Source: DMER01 sp003451645 (lineage in GTDB: Bacteria; Pseudomonadota; Alphaproteobacteria; Micropepsales; Micropepsaceae). From it: 64,000 nucleotides of DNA. The translations under genes and the position numbers were made by a program. The stretch lies in NCBI GenBank assembly GCA_031976175.1, contig DALYLR010000011.1, forward strand, positions 1 through 64,000, given 5' to 3'. Each line of letters opens with the position of its first letter. Position 1 is the stretch's first letter. The notes beneath the pieces are model-generated. The model was not told the origin of the DNA. It did no database searches and saw only the letters and a list, made by a program, of their open reading frames with translations. This document shows, piece by piece, positions 1 to 8,588 of the stretch.

Positions 1-213
1 ATCAAGGCAGAGGCCGGCCGCCACACCGCCGCTTGCATTGCGGGAGCGGAGTATCTGGAGATCCCAGGGTGGGGGCACGCCATGTCGCCAGCCGCTGTTG
101 AAGCTGTGGCGGGCCCCATGGTGCGGTTCATCAGCAGCGTGGAGAGTGCGCGGGCGGATGCCTTTGCGGTGCGCCCGGCGCCGGGTTGTTGCGGCGCAAC
201 GCCCGGGGATTGA
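1..213 (+). CDS. alpha/beta hydrolase, C-terminal fragment
   Basis: The window opens inside a reading frame that runs for 70 residues to TGA at 211-213. The fragment contains EIPGWGHAMSP followed by an amphipathic helix (AVEAVAGPMVRFI), which is the usual end of an alpha/beta hydrolase: the catalytic histidine sits in the GWGH step after the last beta strand. The substrate cannot be guessed from this piece. The following acetyltransferase gene starts almost at its stop codon, so the two are probably co-transcribed. The fold assignment rests on this short motif only. Confidence 0.55.
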   Translation: MKAEAGRHTAACIAGAEYLEIPGWGHAMSPAAVEAVAGPMVRFISSVESARADAFAVRPAPGCCGATPGD

Positions 214-215
214 CG

Positions 216-740
216 GTGATCGCCATTCCGACGCTCGCGACTGAACGGCTGATCTTGCGCGGGCACAAGATCGAGGATTTTGCGGCCTATGCTGAGATGG
301 CCGCGGACCCCAATTGGGCGCGTTACACCGTCGGCACGCCCCCAACGCGTGAACAGTCTTGGAGCCGCTTCCTGCGCAATTTCGGCCATTGGGCCTTGCT
401 GGGGCAGGGATTCTGGGCGGTAGAAGAGCGCCAGACCGGGGACTATCTGGGCGACGTCGGCTTTGTGGAGGGCAAGCGGGACCTGACGCCGCCGCACACG
501 GGCGAGCCGGAGATCGGCTGGGCCCTGAAGGCAAGTGCGCAAGGAAAAGGCTATGCGACCGAGGCGGCCCAGGCTGCATTGCTCTGGGGACGGACGGCAT
601 TCGGACCGGTCCGGGCCGTGTGCATCATCAACCCTGAGAATACGCCGTCGCTGCGTGTCGCGGCGCGCCTGGGTTTTGCCGATTTTGAAGACTTGTCCTA
701 TCAGGGCAACACCATACGCCGGTTTGCCCGGATGCTCTAA
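216..740 (+). CDS. GNAT-family N-acetyltransferase (RimJ/RimL type)
   Basis: A 174-residue protein of the acetyl-CoA-dependent GNAT family. It opens with LATERLILRG, the typical first strand of RimJ/RimL-like members. The acetyl-CoA site is seen in the stretch EIGWALKASAQGKGYATEAA, whose QGKGYA is the Q/R-x-x-G-x-G/A motif, and NPENTPSLRVAARLGF is the conserved last helix and strand. Such enzymes acetylate protein N-termini, small amines or antibiotics; the acceptor is not predictable here. GTG at 216 is chosen because it is preceded by a GGGG run at suitable spacing and gives the canonical N-terminus. A TTG start overlapping the upstream stop is possible. Confidence 0.85.
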   Translation: MIAIPTLATERLILRGHKIEDFAAYAEMAADPNWARYTVGTPPTREQSWSRFLRNFGHWALLGQGFWAVEERQTGDYLGDVGFVEGKRDLTPPHTGEPEIGWALKASAQGKGYATEAAQAALLWGRTAFGPVRAVCIINPENTPSLRVAARLGFADFEDLSYQGNTIRRFARML

Positions 741-776
741 ACGCCAATCAATGCTGACATTAGTGAGGCCTTCCGT

Positions 777-1631
777 ATGCACATCACACTCAACGGCCAA
801 CGGATATTCTTCGATGTTGTTGGCGAGAAGTTGCGCATTAACGGGCCGCGGCTAGTTGAGCAACCCACTTTGATCGTCATGCATGGCGGCCCCGGCTTTG
901 ATCATGCGCGCATGCGGCCGGACTTCGATCACTTTGCTGATGTTGCGCAGGTTGTTTACCTCGACCATCGTGGCAATGGCCGCAGCCAGCCGTCAGACCC
1001 GCAGACATGGAACTTAGGCACATGGGGTGACGATGTCTGGGCCTTTTGCGAGGCGTTGGGGATTGAGAAGCCAATCGTCTTTGGGCAGAGCTTTGGCGGG
1101 TTTGTCGCGCAATCCTACCTCACGCGCCATCCGGAGCATCCGGCCGGTGTGATCATCTCGTCAAGTGCTGCCCGCATGGACTTTCCAGCGACCTATGCCT
1201 TCTTTGAACGCAAGGGCGGGCCACAAGCGCGGGAGGTGGCGGAGCGGTTCTGGGCCAATCTGTCGGATCAGGACTTCGCCGACTACATGCGCGTGTGCAT
1301 GCCCCTTTATGCAGAGCGCAAGCCCCGCGACCCGGATCAGGGGCATCGCTCGATCACCAATCTGGAGGTCATGCGGCACTTCTCCCGCGACGGTGGCGAG
1401 ATCAAGCGGATGGACTTCCGGCAAGCATTGATGCGCGCGCAAGGTCCGGTTCTGGTGCTTGGCGGTTCGCAGGACCCGATCACCCCGCCGCATCTGTCGG
1501 AAGAGATCGCAGCGCATCTGCCTCAATCAATTGCCACATTGCGCATCTTTGACGGTTGCGGCCACGGCGCCTATCGCGACGATCCAGACCGCGTCTGGCC
1601 CGTCATGCGGGACTGGATGGCGAGCCTCTAG
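777..1631 (+). CDS. alpha/beta hydrolase, proline iminopeptidase-like
   Basis: A 284-residue alpha/beta-fold hydrolase. HGGPG (residues 36-40) is the oxyanion-hole motif typical of proline iminopeptidases (family S33), DHRGNGRS follows at 63-70, and GQSFGG places the nucleophile at Ser105. The acid is probably the Asp in GSQDPITP (about 233) and the base the His in GCGHGAYR (about 263). It is likely a cytoplasmic peptidase or esterase; other S33-like hydrolases share these motifs, so the substrate is open. Its TAG stop (1629-1631) is the first three bases of a 104-bp dispersed repeat, so the original C-terminus may have been changed by arrival of that repeat. Confidence 0.85.
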   Translation: MHITLNGQRIFFDVVGEKLRINGPRLVEQPTLIVMHGGPGFDHARMRPDFDHFADVAQVVYLDHRGNGRSQPSDPQTWNLGTWGDDVWAFCEALGIEKPIVFGQSFGGFVAQSYLTRHPEHPAGVIISSSAARMDFPATYAFFERKGGPQAREVAERFWANLSDQDFADYMRVCMPLYAERKPRDPDQGHRSITNLEVMRHFSRDGGEIKRMDFRQALMRAQGPVLVLGGSQDPITPPHLSEEIAAHLPQSIATLRIFDGCGHGAYRDDPDRVWPVMRDWMASL

Positions 1632-1732
1632 AGCCGTTTCGGTTCCGATGGAATCGGAACCCGGCCCTAAGTTCTTTTATTGCCGCGTTTTCTTAACGCG
1701 AACCGGCTTCCACTTCGCTCGAAAACGCTCTA
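1629..1732. repeat. 104-bp dispersed palindromic-ended element, copy 1
   Basis: The element begins TAGAGC and ends GCTCTA, so its ends are inverted repeats. It has internal symmetry (GGTTCCGAT / ATCGGAACC) and a block TTCTTAACGCGAACCGG followed by TCCACTTCGCT. A second element of exactly the same length and general plan lies at 28969-29072, and the two align without gaps although they differ at many positions. From memory the pattern resembles short mosaic intergenic repeats common in Rhizobiales-type genomes. It contains no gene. The outer TAG serves as stop codon of the hydrolase upstream. Confidence 0.8.
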
Positions 1733-1747
1733 GGGCAAACAGGGAGG

Positions 1748-2074
1748 CTACCGGCGCTCCCAGCAGTCAAAGCCGATGCGTGGGCTGCTTCGTGCGTCGC
1801 ACACAGCGATGTTCGGCGGGAACGGTCTGTGTACGGTGTAAATCGTGCCGAAGAGACGGTACCGGCACGACAAGACGCGCTCCCTGCCGATCCGTCCGAT
1901 CACGGCCTGCTGGACGCGCGATGATTGTGGTGTTGCAACCCAGTCTGCATCCAAACGTGTGGTGATCTCGCCTCGAATATCGGCGGGGCAGTCAATCTGC
2001 TACGTTGGGGCCGCTTGTGCAGGTGCGGCGCCCGCGATGCTGGCCAGCAGAGCAAGGCCGAACAGTCTAAACAT
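1748..2074 (-). pseudogene. secreted small protein interrupted by an amber stop
   Basis: A clear start with AAAGG upstream of ATG (2072-2074) encodes a signal peptide (MFRLFGLALLASIAGAAPAQA), but an in-frame TAG occurs at codon 25 (2000-2002). The same frame then continues for 83 codons with features of a mature exported protein: IDCPADI, CRYRLFG, PNIAVC and FDC, giving four spaced cysteines, then a stop at 1748. The two halves together look like one ordinary periplasmic protein of about 107 residues. The break could be a true nonsense mutation, a sequencing error, or amber read-through. I do not recognise the family. The remainder of 1733-2103 shows nothing else. Confidence 0.55.
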
Positions 2075-2103
2075 TACCTTTGTCCCTCTATAGCTTGGAC
2101 TGC

Positions 2104-3945
2104 TCAGAAATTCGCAGCGTCCAGCATCATCAAACCGTCTGCGCCCGCCTTCACCCGTTCGGCCAAGCTAGCGGTATCGGGCATCACGCGCTCCATCCAA
2201 TAGCGCGCGCAAGCAAGCTTTGCGGTCCAGAAGGCCGGATCGCCCTCGCCAGCAGCGAGCTTCGCCAAAGCGATCCGGGCCATCTGCGCCCACATCCAGC
2301 CAACAGTCACAATGCCAAACATGCGCAAATAGTCCGCAGAGGATGCGCCGACATTATCGGCATTTTTGAGGCCGTGCTCGGCGAACCACAACGTTGCGCC
2401 TTGCAAGCGCTCAAGACCGGCCTTGAGTGGCACCACATAGGGCGCCATGTCGGGGCCGTCCTCGGATTTTATGAATTGGCTAATCTTGGCAAAGACCGCG
2501 AACGGCGCACGCCCGCCATTCTTGCCCAGCTTGCGCCCCACCAGGTCGAGCGCCTGGACGCCATTGGCGCCCTCGTAGACTTGATTGATACGGGCATCCC
2601 GGACGAATTGCTCCATGCCCCAGTCGCGCACATAGCCATGCCCGCCAAAGCACTGCATCGCAGCGTTTGTGGCGTCAAAGCCCATATCGGTAAAGAATGC
2701 CTTGATCACCGGCGTCATCAGATCGGCAATGTCCGCGGCCTCCTGCTTTTCTTCGGGCGCGCGCTGGCTCCAAGGCACGGCCATGAGGAGACACACCCAA
2801 GTTGAGAGCGCGCGTGCACCTTCGGAAAAAGCGCGCGCCGATAGCAACATCCGCCGCACGTCAGGATGCACGATGATGGGATCGGCCGCTGCGCCCGGGT
2901 TCTTGACACCGGTGAGCGAGCGCCCTGCCAGGCGCTCCTTGGTATAGGCGACAGCGTTTTGATAGGCGACCTCGGCCATGGCGATACCTTGGATGCCCAC
3001 GCCCATCCGCGCGCCATTCATCATGCCGAACATGCCCTTCATGCCCGCACTCGATGAGGACTTGCCGCCCGCCTCGGCGGTTTTAGGCTGCGGCTTGGGT
3101 CCGAGACGCCAGGCCACTGCATCATCGAAATTCATGACGCATGTGGCAGAGCCTTTGATGCCCATTTTCTTCTCGATGGAGCCGCAGAACACGCCGTTGC
3201 GCGCGCCGGTCTTGCCGTCCTCAGACACGAGGAATTTGGGGACCATGAAGAAATTGACCGTGGACAGATCATCATGTATGCGGCCGTCCTCATCCGGGAT
3301 CTTGGCGATCACCATATGGATGATGTTGTCCGTCATGTCGTGCTCGCCGCCGGAGATGAAGATTTTGGTGCCGGACAGCTTGTAGGTGCCGTCTACTTGC
3401 TCAACGGCCTTGGTCTTCATGAGTTTGAGATCGGTGCCGCAATGGGGTTCGGTGAGGCACATGGTTCCCGACCACTCGCCCGAGACCATTTTGGGCACGA
3501 TATGCTCCCGCATCCATGGGGCGCCTGTGGCCATGAGGGCCGCATAAGCGGCCGAAGTCAGTCCAGGATACATGGCAAACGCTTGGTTTGCGGAAAAGCC
3601 CATCTCAGATACGGCAAAGGTCAAGATTAAGGGCAATTGCGCGCCGCCGAGGGACTCTGGCGCGGAGAGCCGGTTCCAACCGGCCTCGCAATAGGCCTTG
3701 TAGGCGTCTTTGAAGCCCGTTGGCGTGCGCACGACACCGTTCTCGAAGGTGCAGCCTTCCTCGTCGCCAATGCGGTTCAGCGGTGCCAAGACTTCGGTGC
3801 AAAAAGTGCCGGCGCCGCTCAGCACATCCTTGGCGAGGTCGCGGTCCAGATCGGCGAACCCGGGCAAGTCCTTATACTGATCGATTTTGTGCAGATCATA
3901 GAGCAGGAAGAGAAAATCATCGACGGGCGCTGAGTAACTGGGCAT
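2104..3945 (-). CDS. acyl-CoA dehydrogenase, long form (DmdC-like)
   Basis: A 613-residue FAD-dependent acyl-CoA dehydrogenase that would oxidise an acyl-CoA to the 2-enoyl-CoA and pass electrons to ETF. The FAD-contact motif MCLTEPHCGTDL lies in the middle domain. The end of the catalytic domain carries CFGGHGYVRDWGMEQ and INQVYEGANGVQALDL, where the Glu of YEG is the expected catalytic base. The extra C-terminal helical domain and total length place it with the 590-600-residue branch that includes 3-methylmercaptopropionyl-CoA dehydrogenase DmdC and long-chain enzymes; the substrate cannot be read from sequence. The start at MPSYSAPVDD matches the family N-terminus; an upstream in-frame extension of 27 residues lacks such similarity. 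Confidence 0.9.
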   Translation of the reverse strand: MPSYSAPVDDFLFLLYDLHKIDQYKDLPGFADLDRDLAKDVLSGAGTFCTEVLAPLNRIGDEEGCTFENGVVRTPTGFKDAYKAYCEAGWNRLSAPESLGGAQLPLILTFAVSEMGFSANQAFAMYPGLTSAAYAALMATGAPWMREHIVPKMVSGEWSGTMCLTEPHCGTDLKLMKTKAVEQVDGTYKLSGTKIFISGGEHDMTDNIIHMVIAKIPDEDGRIHDDLSTVNFFMVPKFLVSEDGKTGARNGVFCGSIEKKMGIKGSATCVMNFDDAVAWRLGPKPQPKTAEAGGKSSSSAGMKGMFGMMNGARMGVGIQGIAMAEVAYQNAVAYTKERLAGRSLTGVKNPGAAADPIIVHPDVRRMLLSARAFSEGARALSTWVCLLMAVPWSQRAPEEKQEAADIADLMTPVIKAFFTDMGFDATNAAMQCFGGHGYVRDWGMEQFVRDARINQVYEGANGVQALDLVGRKLGKNGGRAPFAVFAKISQFIKSEDGPDMAPYVVPLKAGLERLQGATLWFAEHGLKNADNVGASSADYLRMFGIVTVGWMWAQMARIALAKLAAGEGDPAFWTAKLACARYWMERVMPDTASLAERVKAGADGLMMLDAANF

Positions 3946-4022
3946 TGGCGGACGGGCCTCGTAGGGGAATGATGACTGGCGGAATATGGAAGCATAACTG
4001 GACGCTGTCCAGACAGCTTGGT

Positions 4023-6134
4023 TCAAGGATGCGCGGCGAAATGCAAAAGCAGACTGGTCTCTGGGCGCGGCAAATAGAGCGAAAGCCCCTGATGTCGCAG
4101 CGCCGTGCCACTGACCAATGTGCCCTCGCCCAGGAGGCCGGGTGCCAAAGACCCGTCAGCAGAGGGGCTAATGGGAGGGACTGCGCGGACTTGGTAGCGC
4201 GCCGCAACGAGCCGCGGCAGGGCCAGGATGGTCCCTTGCCCAAGCCGGGCACTGCCGGTGCGGACCACCAAGGCGAGGGCCGTACCATCCGCGCCCATTG
4301 AAAGCAGCCCCGAATGATCCGGGTCCGTGAACGCCAGCCTGTGCACCACGCCCCCATGAATATGCGCGCGAAAAGTCTTGTAATTGCTGATGTGGGCGCG
4401 CAGGCGCTCCGCATCGGCCTGGGCAAGCGAGCGCAAGTCCAGCTCCAATCCCATATGGCCAAACATTGCGACGTGCGCGCGCAAGTCGAGCGACAGCCTG
4501 CGCCCCGTAATGTGGCAGGCGGCAGGGCCGACATGGGCCCCCATGATTTCCGGGGGCAGGAAGAGGCTGGCATTGCGCTGAATGTCCAACCGGTCGAGCG
4601 CGTCATTGCTGTCGGACACCCACACACGGTCGCTGAGGCTCAGAAGGCCATAGTCGCAGCGCCCGCCGCCGCTGGCGCAGGCTTCGATCTCAACGGCGGG
4701 ATGCGCCTGCCGTACCCGCTCAATCAGGTCATAAAGTGCGCGCACATAGTCCGCGTGCCCAGGCCTGCCTTCGGCGTCGAGCCCTGTGAGATCGCGGTTC
4801 ATATCCCATTTGAAATAGGCAATCGGATGAGTGGCAAGCAGCCCTGAGATAGTGTCATAGACGTGATCGCACACCGCCGGGATCGAGAGGTCTAGAACCG
4901 CTTGATGGCGCTGCAACACAATGCTGCCATCAGGTTCCCGCCGCAGCCAACCTGGATGCTGCCGCGCCAAATCGCTATCCGGGCTGACCATTTCCGGCTC
5001 AACCCAAAGCCCGAACTCAAGGCCCAACGAGCGCACGTGCTCGATGAGAGGAAACAGACCATCCGGGTACTTCGCAGGGTCCGGGCTCCAATCGCCCAGC
5101 GCACTGCGGTCATTGTCACGGCCCTTGAACCAGCCATCATCCAGGACAAAGCGCTCCGCGCCCACAAAGGCCGCGCGTTCGGCCAAGTCCCGCAAGGTTT
5201 CGTCATTCTGGGCGAAGTAGACGGCCTCCCACGTGTTGAAATGAACGGGGCGAGGGCGGGCACGTGCGAGATTGGGAATAATCCGGCTGCGGACAAAACG
5301 CTGCATGACCTCGGCAATGCCATTCAGGCCGTCATTGCGCACGGCCACGTAGGCCCAGGGGCTTTCATAGACCTCATAGGCCTCATCGCCATCGAGCATG
5401 AGTTCACCCAGCTGCGCGACGAAGCCGCCAAGGCGCAGTGCGTCAATCCGCATGCGCGCATTGCCGCTCCAGCCCAGAGTCAGCGCGACGCCAAGTCCGC
5501 GATCCTCGCCAAGCCCCGCTTCCCCCAAAATCAGACCCGGAAAGCGGTCATGCCCTGGCCTGCCACGATAGCTCTCCAGAAGAAGCCCGCCGGGCCCCAG
5601 GGTTTGTCGGCAGGCTGCGAATTCGCGCGCCCAGTCGCCGCCAAAGGTGATGGCATCTGTTATTGCCCCAGGCAAAGGAATGGCGAGCGCCGCTGCCCAC
5701 AGGATCGGGTCTTGCCACTCCTCAGCAAGGATGCGCGCACCAATGACCCCGCTATCGCCAAAGGCCTGGAAGATCTGCGTGAGCCGTCCGCGGCCCGGGT
5801 CGTGCCGCTGAAAATGCAGGCGTAGTCTGGCGCCCTTTGCGGTCTGATCGAATTGCGCCGCATCGAAACGCCAGGTGCCGGGTCCCGCCGGGGCAACAGC
5901 GGCAGCACAGAACTCACCACTTTGCAGACCAGGCAAAACGCAGAGTGGCTTTGGCTGATCAAGGCGTGCGCCCCACAAGGGCTGCGGGGTCAATGCATGC
6001 AGCGCCTCTGCATCCAGCGCGCTGCCAAGGCTCAGACCAAAATGGCGGATGGCGGGAAATGCATCTGCTCCGGGTGCCACATCGATGAGCAACCCCGTCT
6101 GTCCGCTTTCCAGATAGTACCAACGCTGCGCCAT
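4023..6134 (-). CDS. alpha-galactosidase, glycoside hydrolase family 36
   Basis: A 703-residue GH36 enzyme that would release terminal alpha-1,6-linked galactose from oligosaccharides such as melibiose or raffinose. After an N-terminal beta-sandwich of about 290 residues comes the barrel, with FVLDDGWF (about 330), WSPDPAKYPDGL, GLWVEPEMVSPDS, and YFKWDMNRD whose Asp (about 444) is the nucleophile. CASGGGRCDYG and WVSDSNDA follow, the latter supplying the acid/base Asp. No signal peptide is visible, so it is probably cytoplasmic. No sugar transporter or regulator adjoins it; it abuts an acyl-CoA dehydrogenase gene. ATG at 6134 is preferred to a GTG two codons upstream. Confidence 0.92.
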   Translation of the reverse strand: MAQRWYYLESGQTGLLIDVAPGADAFPAIRHFGLSLGSALDAEALHALTPQPLWGARLDQPKPLCVLPGLQSGEFCAAAVAPAGPGTWRFDAAQFDQTAKGARLRLHFQRHDPGRGRLTQIFQAFGDSGVIGARILAEEWQDPILWAAALAIPLPGAITDAITFGGDWAREFAACRQTLGPGGLLLESYRGRPGHDRFPGLILGEAGLGEDRGLGVALTLGWSGNARMRIDALRLGGFVAQLGELMLDGDEAYEVYESPWAYVAVRNDGLNGIAEVMQRFVRSRIIPNLARARPRPVHFNTWEAVYFAQNDETLRDLAERAAFVGAERFVLDDGWFKGRDNDRSALGDWSPDPAKYPDGLFPLIEHVRSLGLEFGLWVEPEMVSPDSDLARQHPGWLRREPDGSIVLQRHQAVLDLSIPAVCDHVYDTISGLLATHPIAYFKWDMNRDLTGLDAEGRPGHADYVRALYDLIERVRQAHPAVEIEACASGGGRCDYGLLSLSDRVWVSDSNDALDRLDIQRNASLFLPPEIMGAHVGPAACHITGRRLSLDLRAHVAMFGHMGLELDLRSLAQADAERLRAHISNYKTFRAHIHGGVVHRLAFTDPDHSGLLSMGADGTALALVVRTGSARLGQGTILALPRLVAARYQVRAVPPISPSADGSLAPGLLGEGTLVSGTALRHQGLSLYLPRPETSLLLHFAAHP

Positions 6135-6218
6135 GAACACCGCAATACAGGCGGGCCCGAATCACTCGCCTGCCTAATCCGCAGTGTGGCTGAGTCGAAG
6201 ACCGCTGAACAGGCGGCG

Positions 6219-6758
6219 CTAGTGGTATCCACCACGAATGAGCAGCGTGCCGCCAGTCGAGCTCCCCATTTGCGTGTGCGGAACGCCGGCAGGATAGGCG
6301 ATATAGTCGCCAGGATAAAAGTGGGCCGCGCCGATCTGCATCACGCCGTCTATGACATAGCACTCTTCGGTCTTGGGGTGATTATGCGCAGGCACTGACG
6401 CCCCCGGCGCCAACTTCATGAGAAAAGTCGCGGTGCCACTGTCGTCTTCGGGACGCAAGAGTTTCAATTGCACGCCAGGTAAAAACTCTGTCCAGCACCC
6501 CTCTGCGCGCCCGACCTGAATGGTCCTTGGATCGGGCAGAGCGTCAACCGCGTGGTCGATCCGCTCCCAAAGACGTGCTGGAGGCGCGGCTGGTGCCATG
6601 GTCACCAAGGCTTCGCCCAGGGAAGACTCCCAAGCAGCGGTCGCGGCTTGCAGCGCTGGGTCGCCGTCACGCAAACGTTCGAACGCTTGGCGCTCCTCAT
6701 CCGTCATGGTGCCGAGCACGTACTCTGCTGCATCGAAATCATAGTCGGGCGTCGTCAT
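6219..6758 (-). CDS. ChrR-type cupin anti-sigma factor
   Basis: A 179-residue protein with the two-part plan of ChrR anti-sigma factors. The N-terminal part (about 1-75: DAAEYVLGTMTDEERQAFE...) resembles the zinc-binding anti-sigma domain, though the usual His/Cys zinc residues are not obvious here. A C-terminal cupin follows, with PAHNHPKTEECYVIDG and YPAGVPHTQMG supplying metal-ligand histidines and a glutamate. It would hold the adjacent ECF sigma factor inactive and release it on an oxidative or photo-oxidative signal, as known for Rhodobacter ChrR. The start codon overlaps the stop of the sigma gene (ATGA), consistent with translational coupling of a regulator pair. Confidence 0.85.
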   Translation of the reverse strand: MTTPDYDFDAAEYVLGTMTDEERQAFERLRDGDPALQAATAAWESSLGEALVTMAPAAPPARLWERIDHAVDALPDPRTIQVGRAEGCWTEFLPGVQLKLLRPEDDSGTATFLMKLAPGASVPAHNHPKTEECYVIDGVMQIGAAHFYPGDYIAYPAGVPHTQMGSSTGGTLLIRGGYH

Positions 6759-7435
6759 GACACCAAATCCTCCTTCAACGCCGCAAGCCCGCGCCGGACC
6801 CAGCTTTTGACTGTACCAAGTGGCGCATTGAGGCGCTCAGCCAACTCTACATGAGTTAGTCCCTCGACAAAGGCAAGCAAGACGGCCTGCCGCTGCACCA
6901 AGGGGAGCGCCCTGAGCGCCTTGTCCATATCAAAGGCACAGTTGGGGGCACTGGCGGCCTTGTTGGCAAGCGTTGCTTCGGCTGCGGCCAATGGCCCAGG
7001 CGTCTCCGGATCGTCGAGTGACTGCGTTTGCGGGCGGCGGGCTTGGGCTCTCAGCCGGTCAATCGCGCGATTTCGCACGATCATGCACATCCACGCCAAC
7101 GGTGTTCCGCGGCTGGGCGCATACTGCGCCGCCTTCTGCCAGATGGCCATGTAGGCATCCTGAGCAATGTCCTCCGCCAGCTCCCGGCGCTTGGCGAATT
7201 GCAGCGCTACCCCGAACAATTGCGCTGAAGTCGCATCATACAGCGCGCGGAACGCCGCCCTATCGCCCTGCGCCGTCTTTGACAATAGATCGGCAATATC
7301 GCTCTCTTGAGAGCCTTGTGGATCTCGAACCACAGCAATGGGCGGCAAGTTGCGTCCCTCCCGGCCAGACAGCCCCGACCTTAACGTAACGGATGGAGGT
7401 ACGCGAAGAGGCAATTTCCGGATTGCGACGCTCAT
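6755..7435 (-). CDS. ECF sigma factor (SigK/RpoE type)
   Basis: A 226-residue ECF sigma factor. Region 2 covers ALYDATSAQLFGVALQF through DIAQDAYMAIWQKAAQY, including WMCMIVRNRAIDRLR for the -10 contact. Region 4 covers RALPLVQRQAVLLAFVEGLTH and APLGTVKSWVRRGL, the helix-turn-helix for -35 recognition. About 50 residues before region 2 are unusual and weakly supported. ATG at 7433-7435 overlaps the stop of the cytochrome c gene (TGATG), so the sigma factor is translationally coupled to a structural gene. With the ChrR-like protein immediately downstream it forms a standard sigma/anti-sigma pair. The regulon is unknown; autoregulation of this operon is a reasonable inference. Confidence 0.9.
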   Translation of the reverse strand: MSVAIRKLPLRVPPSVTLRSGLSGREGRNLPPIAVVRDPQGSQESDIADLLSKTAQGDRAAFRALYDATSAQLFGVALQFAKRRELAEDIAQDAYMAIWQKAAQYAPSRGTPLAWMCMIVRNRAIDRLRAQARRPQTQSLDDPETPGPLAAAEATLANKAASAPNCAFDMDKALRALPLVQRQAVLLAFVEGLTHVELAERLNAPLGTVKSWVRRGLAALKEDLVS

Positions 7436-7821
7436 CACGGTTTCGCGGGGTTACTTGGCGACAGACTTGCAAGATAGGCAATGATGTCGGCGCGGTCTTC
7501 GGGCTTGGCGACCCTGAAGTTCATCCGCTGACCGGGAAGCAGCGCTTGCGGGTTGGTAAGCCAGGCATCGAGTTTGACTGAATCCCAGATAAATCCAGCC
7601 TTCTTAACCGCGTCACTATAGGCGAAGCCCTGGATGCTGCCGGCCTTGCGCCCGACAACGCCACGATGACGCGGGCCGATCCGGTCCTCGTCTAAGGAAT
7701 GACAGCCTGTGCAACGGCTCTCCCATAGGGTTTGACCTTTCTTGGCATCGGCGGCTGAGGCGGAGGTAGCCGCGCCCATGATCAGGGTCGCGGCCAAAAT
7801 CACGGGTAGCGATTGCGTCAT
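7435..7821 (-). CDS. class I cytochrome c, periplasmic
   Basis: A 128-residue c-type cytochrome. The signal peptide is MTQSLPVILAATLIMGAA..ASAA, the haem motif is CTGCH at residues 37-41, and GPRHRGVVGRKAG with a later GQRMNF supplies the distal Met ligand as in small mitochondrial-type cytochromes c. It would carry electrons in the periplasm. AAAGGTCC precedes the chosen ATG at 7821. It lies between the ferritin-like gene (91 bp upstream) and the ECF sigma gene, with which its stop overlaps, so it seems to be part of a stress-responsive unit and not a housekeeping cytochrome. Confidence 0.88.
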   Translation of the reverse strand: MTQSLPVILAATLIMGAATSASAADAKKGQTLWESRCTGCHSLDEDRIGPRHRGVVGRKAGSIQGFAYSDAVKKAGFIWDSVKLDAWLTNPQALLPGQRMNFRVAKPEDRADIIAYLASLSPSNPAKP

Positions 7822-7912
7822 GATACGGACCTTTTGAGCTGGCAGGCCGCAAGCGGGAAAACAGGAAAACCCGCTCACGGCCCAATCCGGCGTGCAACAT
7901 GAAGGGGGGCAG

Positions 7913-8515
7913 TTACGCGCCGAAACTCAAAGGCTCTTTCGGCAGGGCTTGGCCCAAGGCATTCGTCAAGATTGCCCAGTGCATCGTCTCGTCAGCGGCC
8001 AGGCGCGCGGATACCTGCGCCAGGTCACGATCAGCAAAAGCCGGGATCACGCCAATATAAGCATTGGCCGCCCCGCGCTCCAGGCGTTGCGCCAGCATCA
8101 AGATGTCCTTGTCAGACTTGAGCGAGCCCGCGTTGAGCGCTTTTGCGTAATCGTCGAGCGATTTCGCGCCAACCGCCTTGCCGCCTAGTTTGCCGATGGT
8201 GCCAATCAGGGCATCGCGATGGCCCTTGTGGTGGCTTTGGAACAGCACCGCGACGTCGAGGACGCCACCCTTCAACAGGCCGGACTTGGCACCCAGTTCA
8301 TAGGCGGCAATGGCTTCATGTTCGAGACCGAGCGCCGTATTGAGGATGCTCACATCCCCCGCCATGTCACCGCCTGCGGCAAACGCTTTGGAGGCCAACG
8401 CGCCTTGCGTTCCCGCCAACAGCGCAATCGCTGTTGCCGAGAGGGCAGCCTGGCCAAAGAACGCGCGGCGTTGGGGGGATAGCAAACCAGCTTGAGAAAC
8501 CGTATCAAGAGACAT
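7913..8515 (-). CDS. ferritin-like domain protein with twin-arginine-like leader
   Basis: A 200-residue protein starting at an ATG with AAGGG upstream. The N-terminus carries QRRAFFGQAALSATAIALLAG, a twin-arginine followed by a hydrophobic stretch, suggesting Tat or Sec export. The rest is helical with ALGLEHEAIAAYELGA, FQSHHKGHRDALIG, RLERGAANAYIGVIP and AADETMHWAI, spaced Glu/His residues as in a four-helix ferritin-like bundle (DUF4439/ferritin_2 type). A di-iron or metal-binding role in the periplasm is inferred. It is the first gene of the run ferritin-like, cytochrome c, ECF sigma, ChrR-like, and is divergent from btuF with 73 bp between them. Confidence 0.8.
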   Translation of the reverse strand: MSLDTVSQAGLLSPQRRAFFGQAALSATAIALLAGTQGALASKAFAAGGDMAGDVSILNTALGLEHEAIAAYELGAKSGLLKGGVLDVAVLFQSHHKGHRDALIGTIGKLGGKAVGAKSLDDYAKALNAGSLKSDKDILMLAQRLERGAANAYIGVIPAFADRDLAQVSARLAADETMHWAILTNALGQALPKEPLSFGA

Positions 8516-8588
8516 GTTCAAGAACCCTTTGTGGATGGGGCGCTCTGGGCGCCGGCATCAGGCATTACGCCGGGCCTTTAATGGCCGG

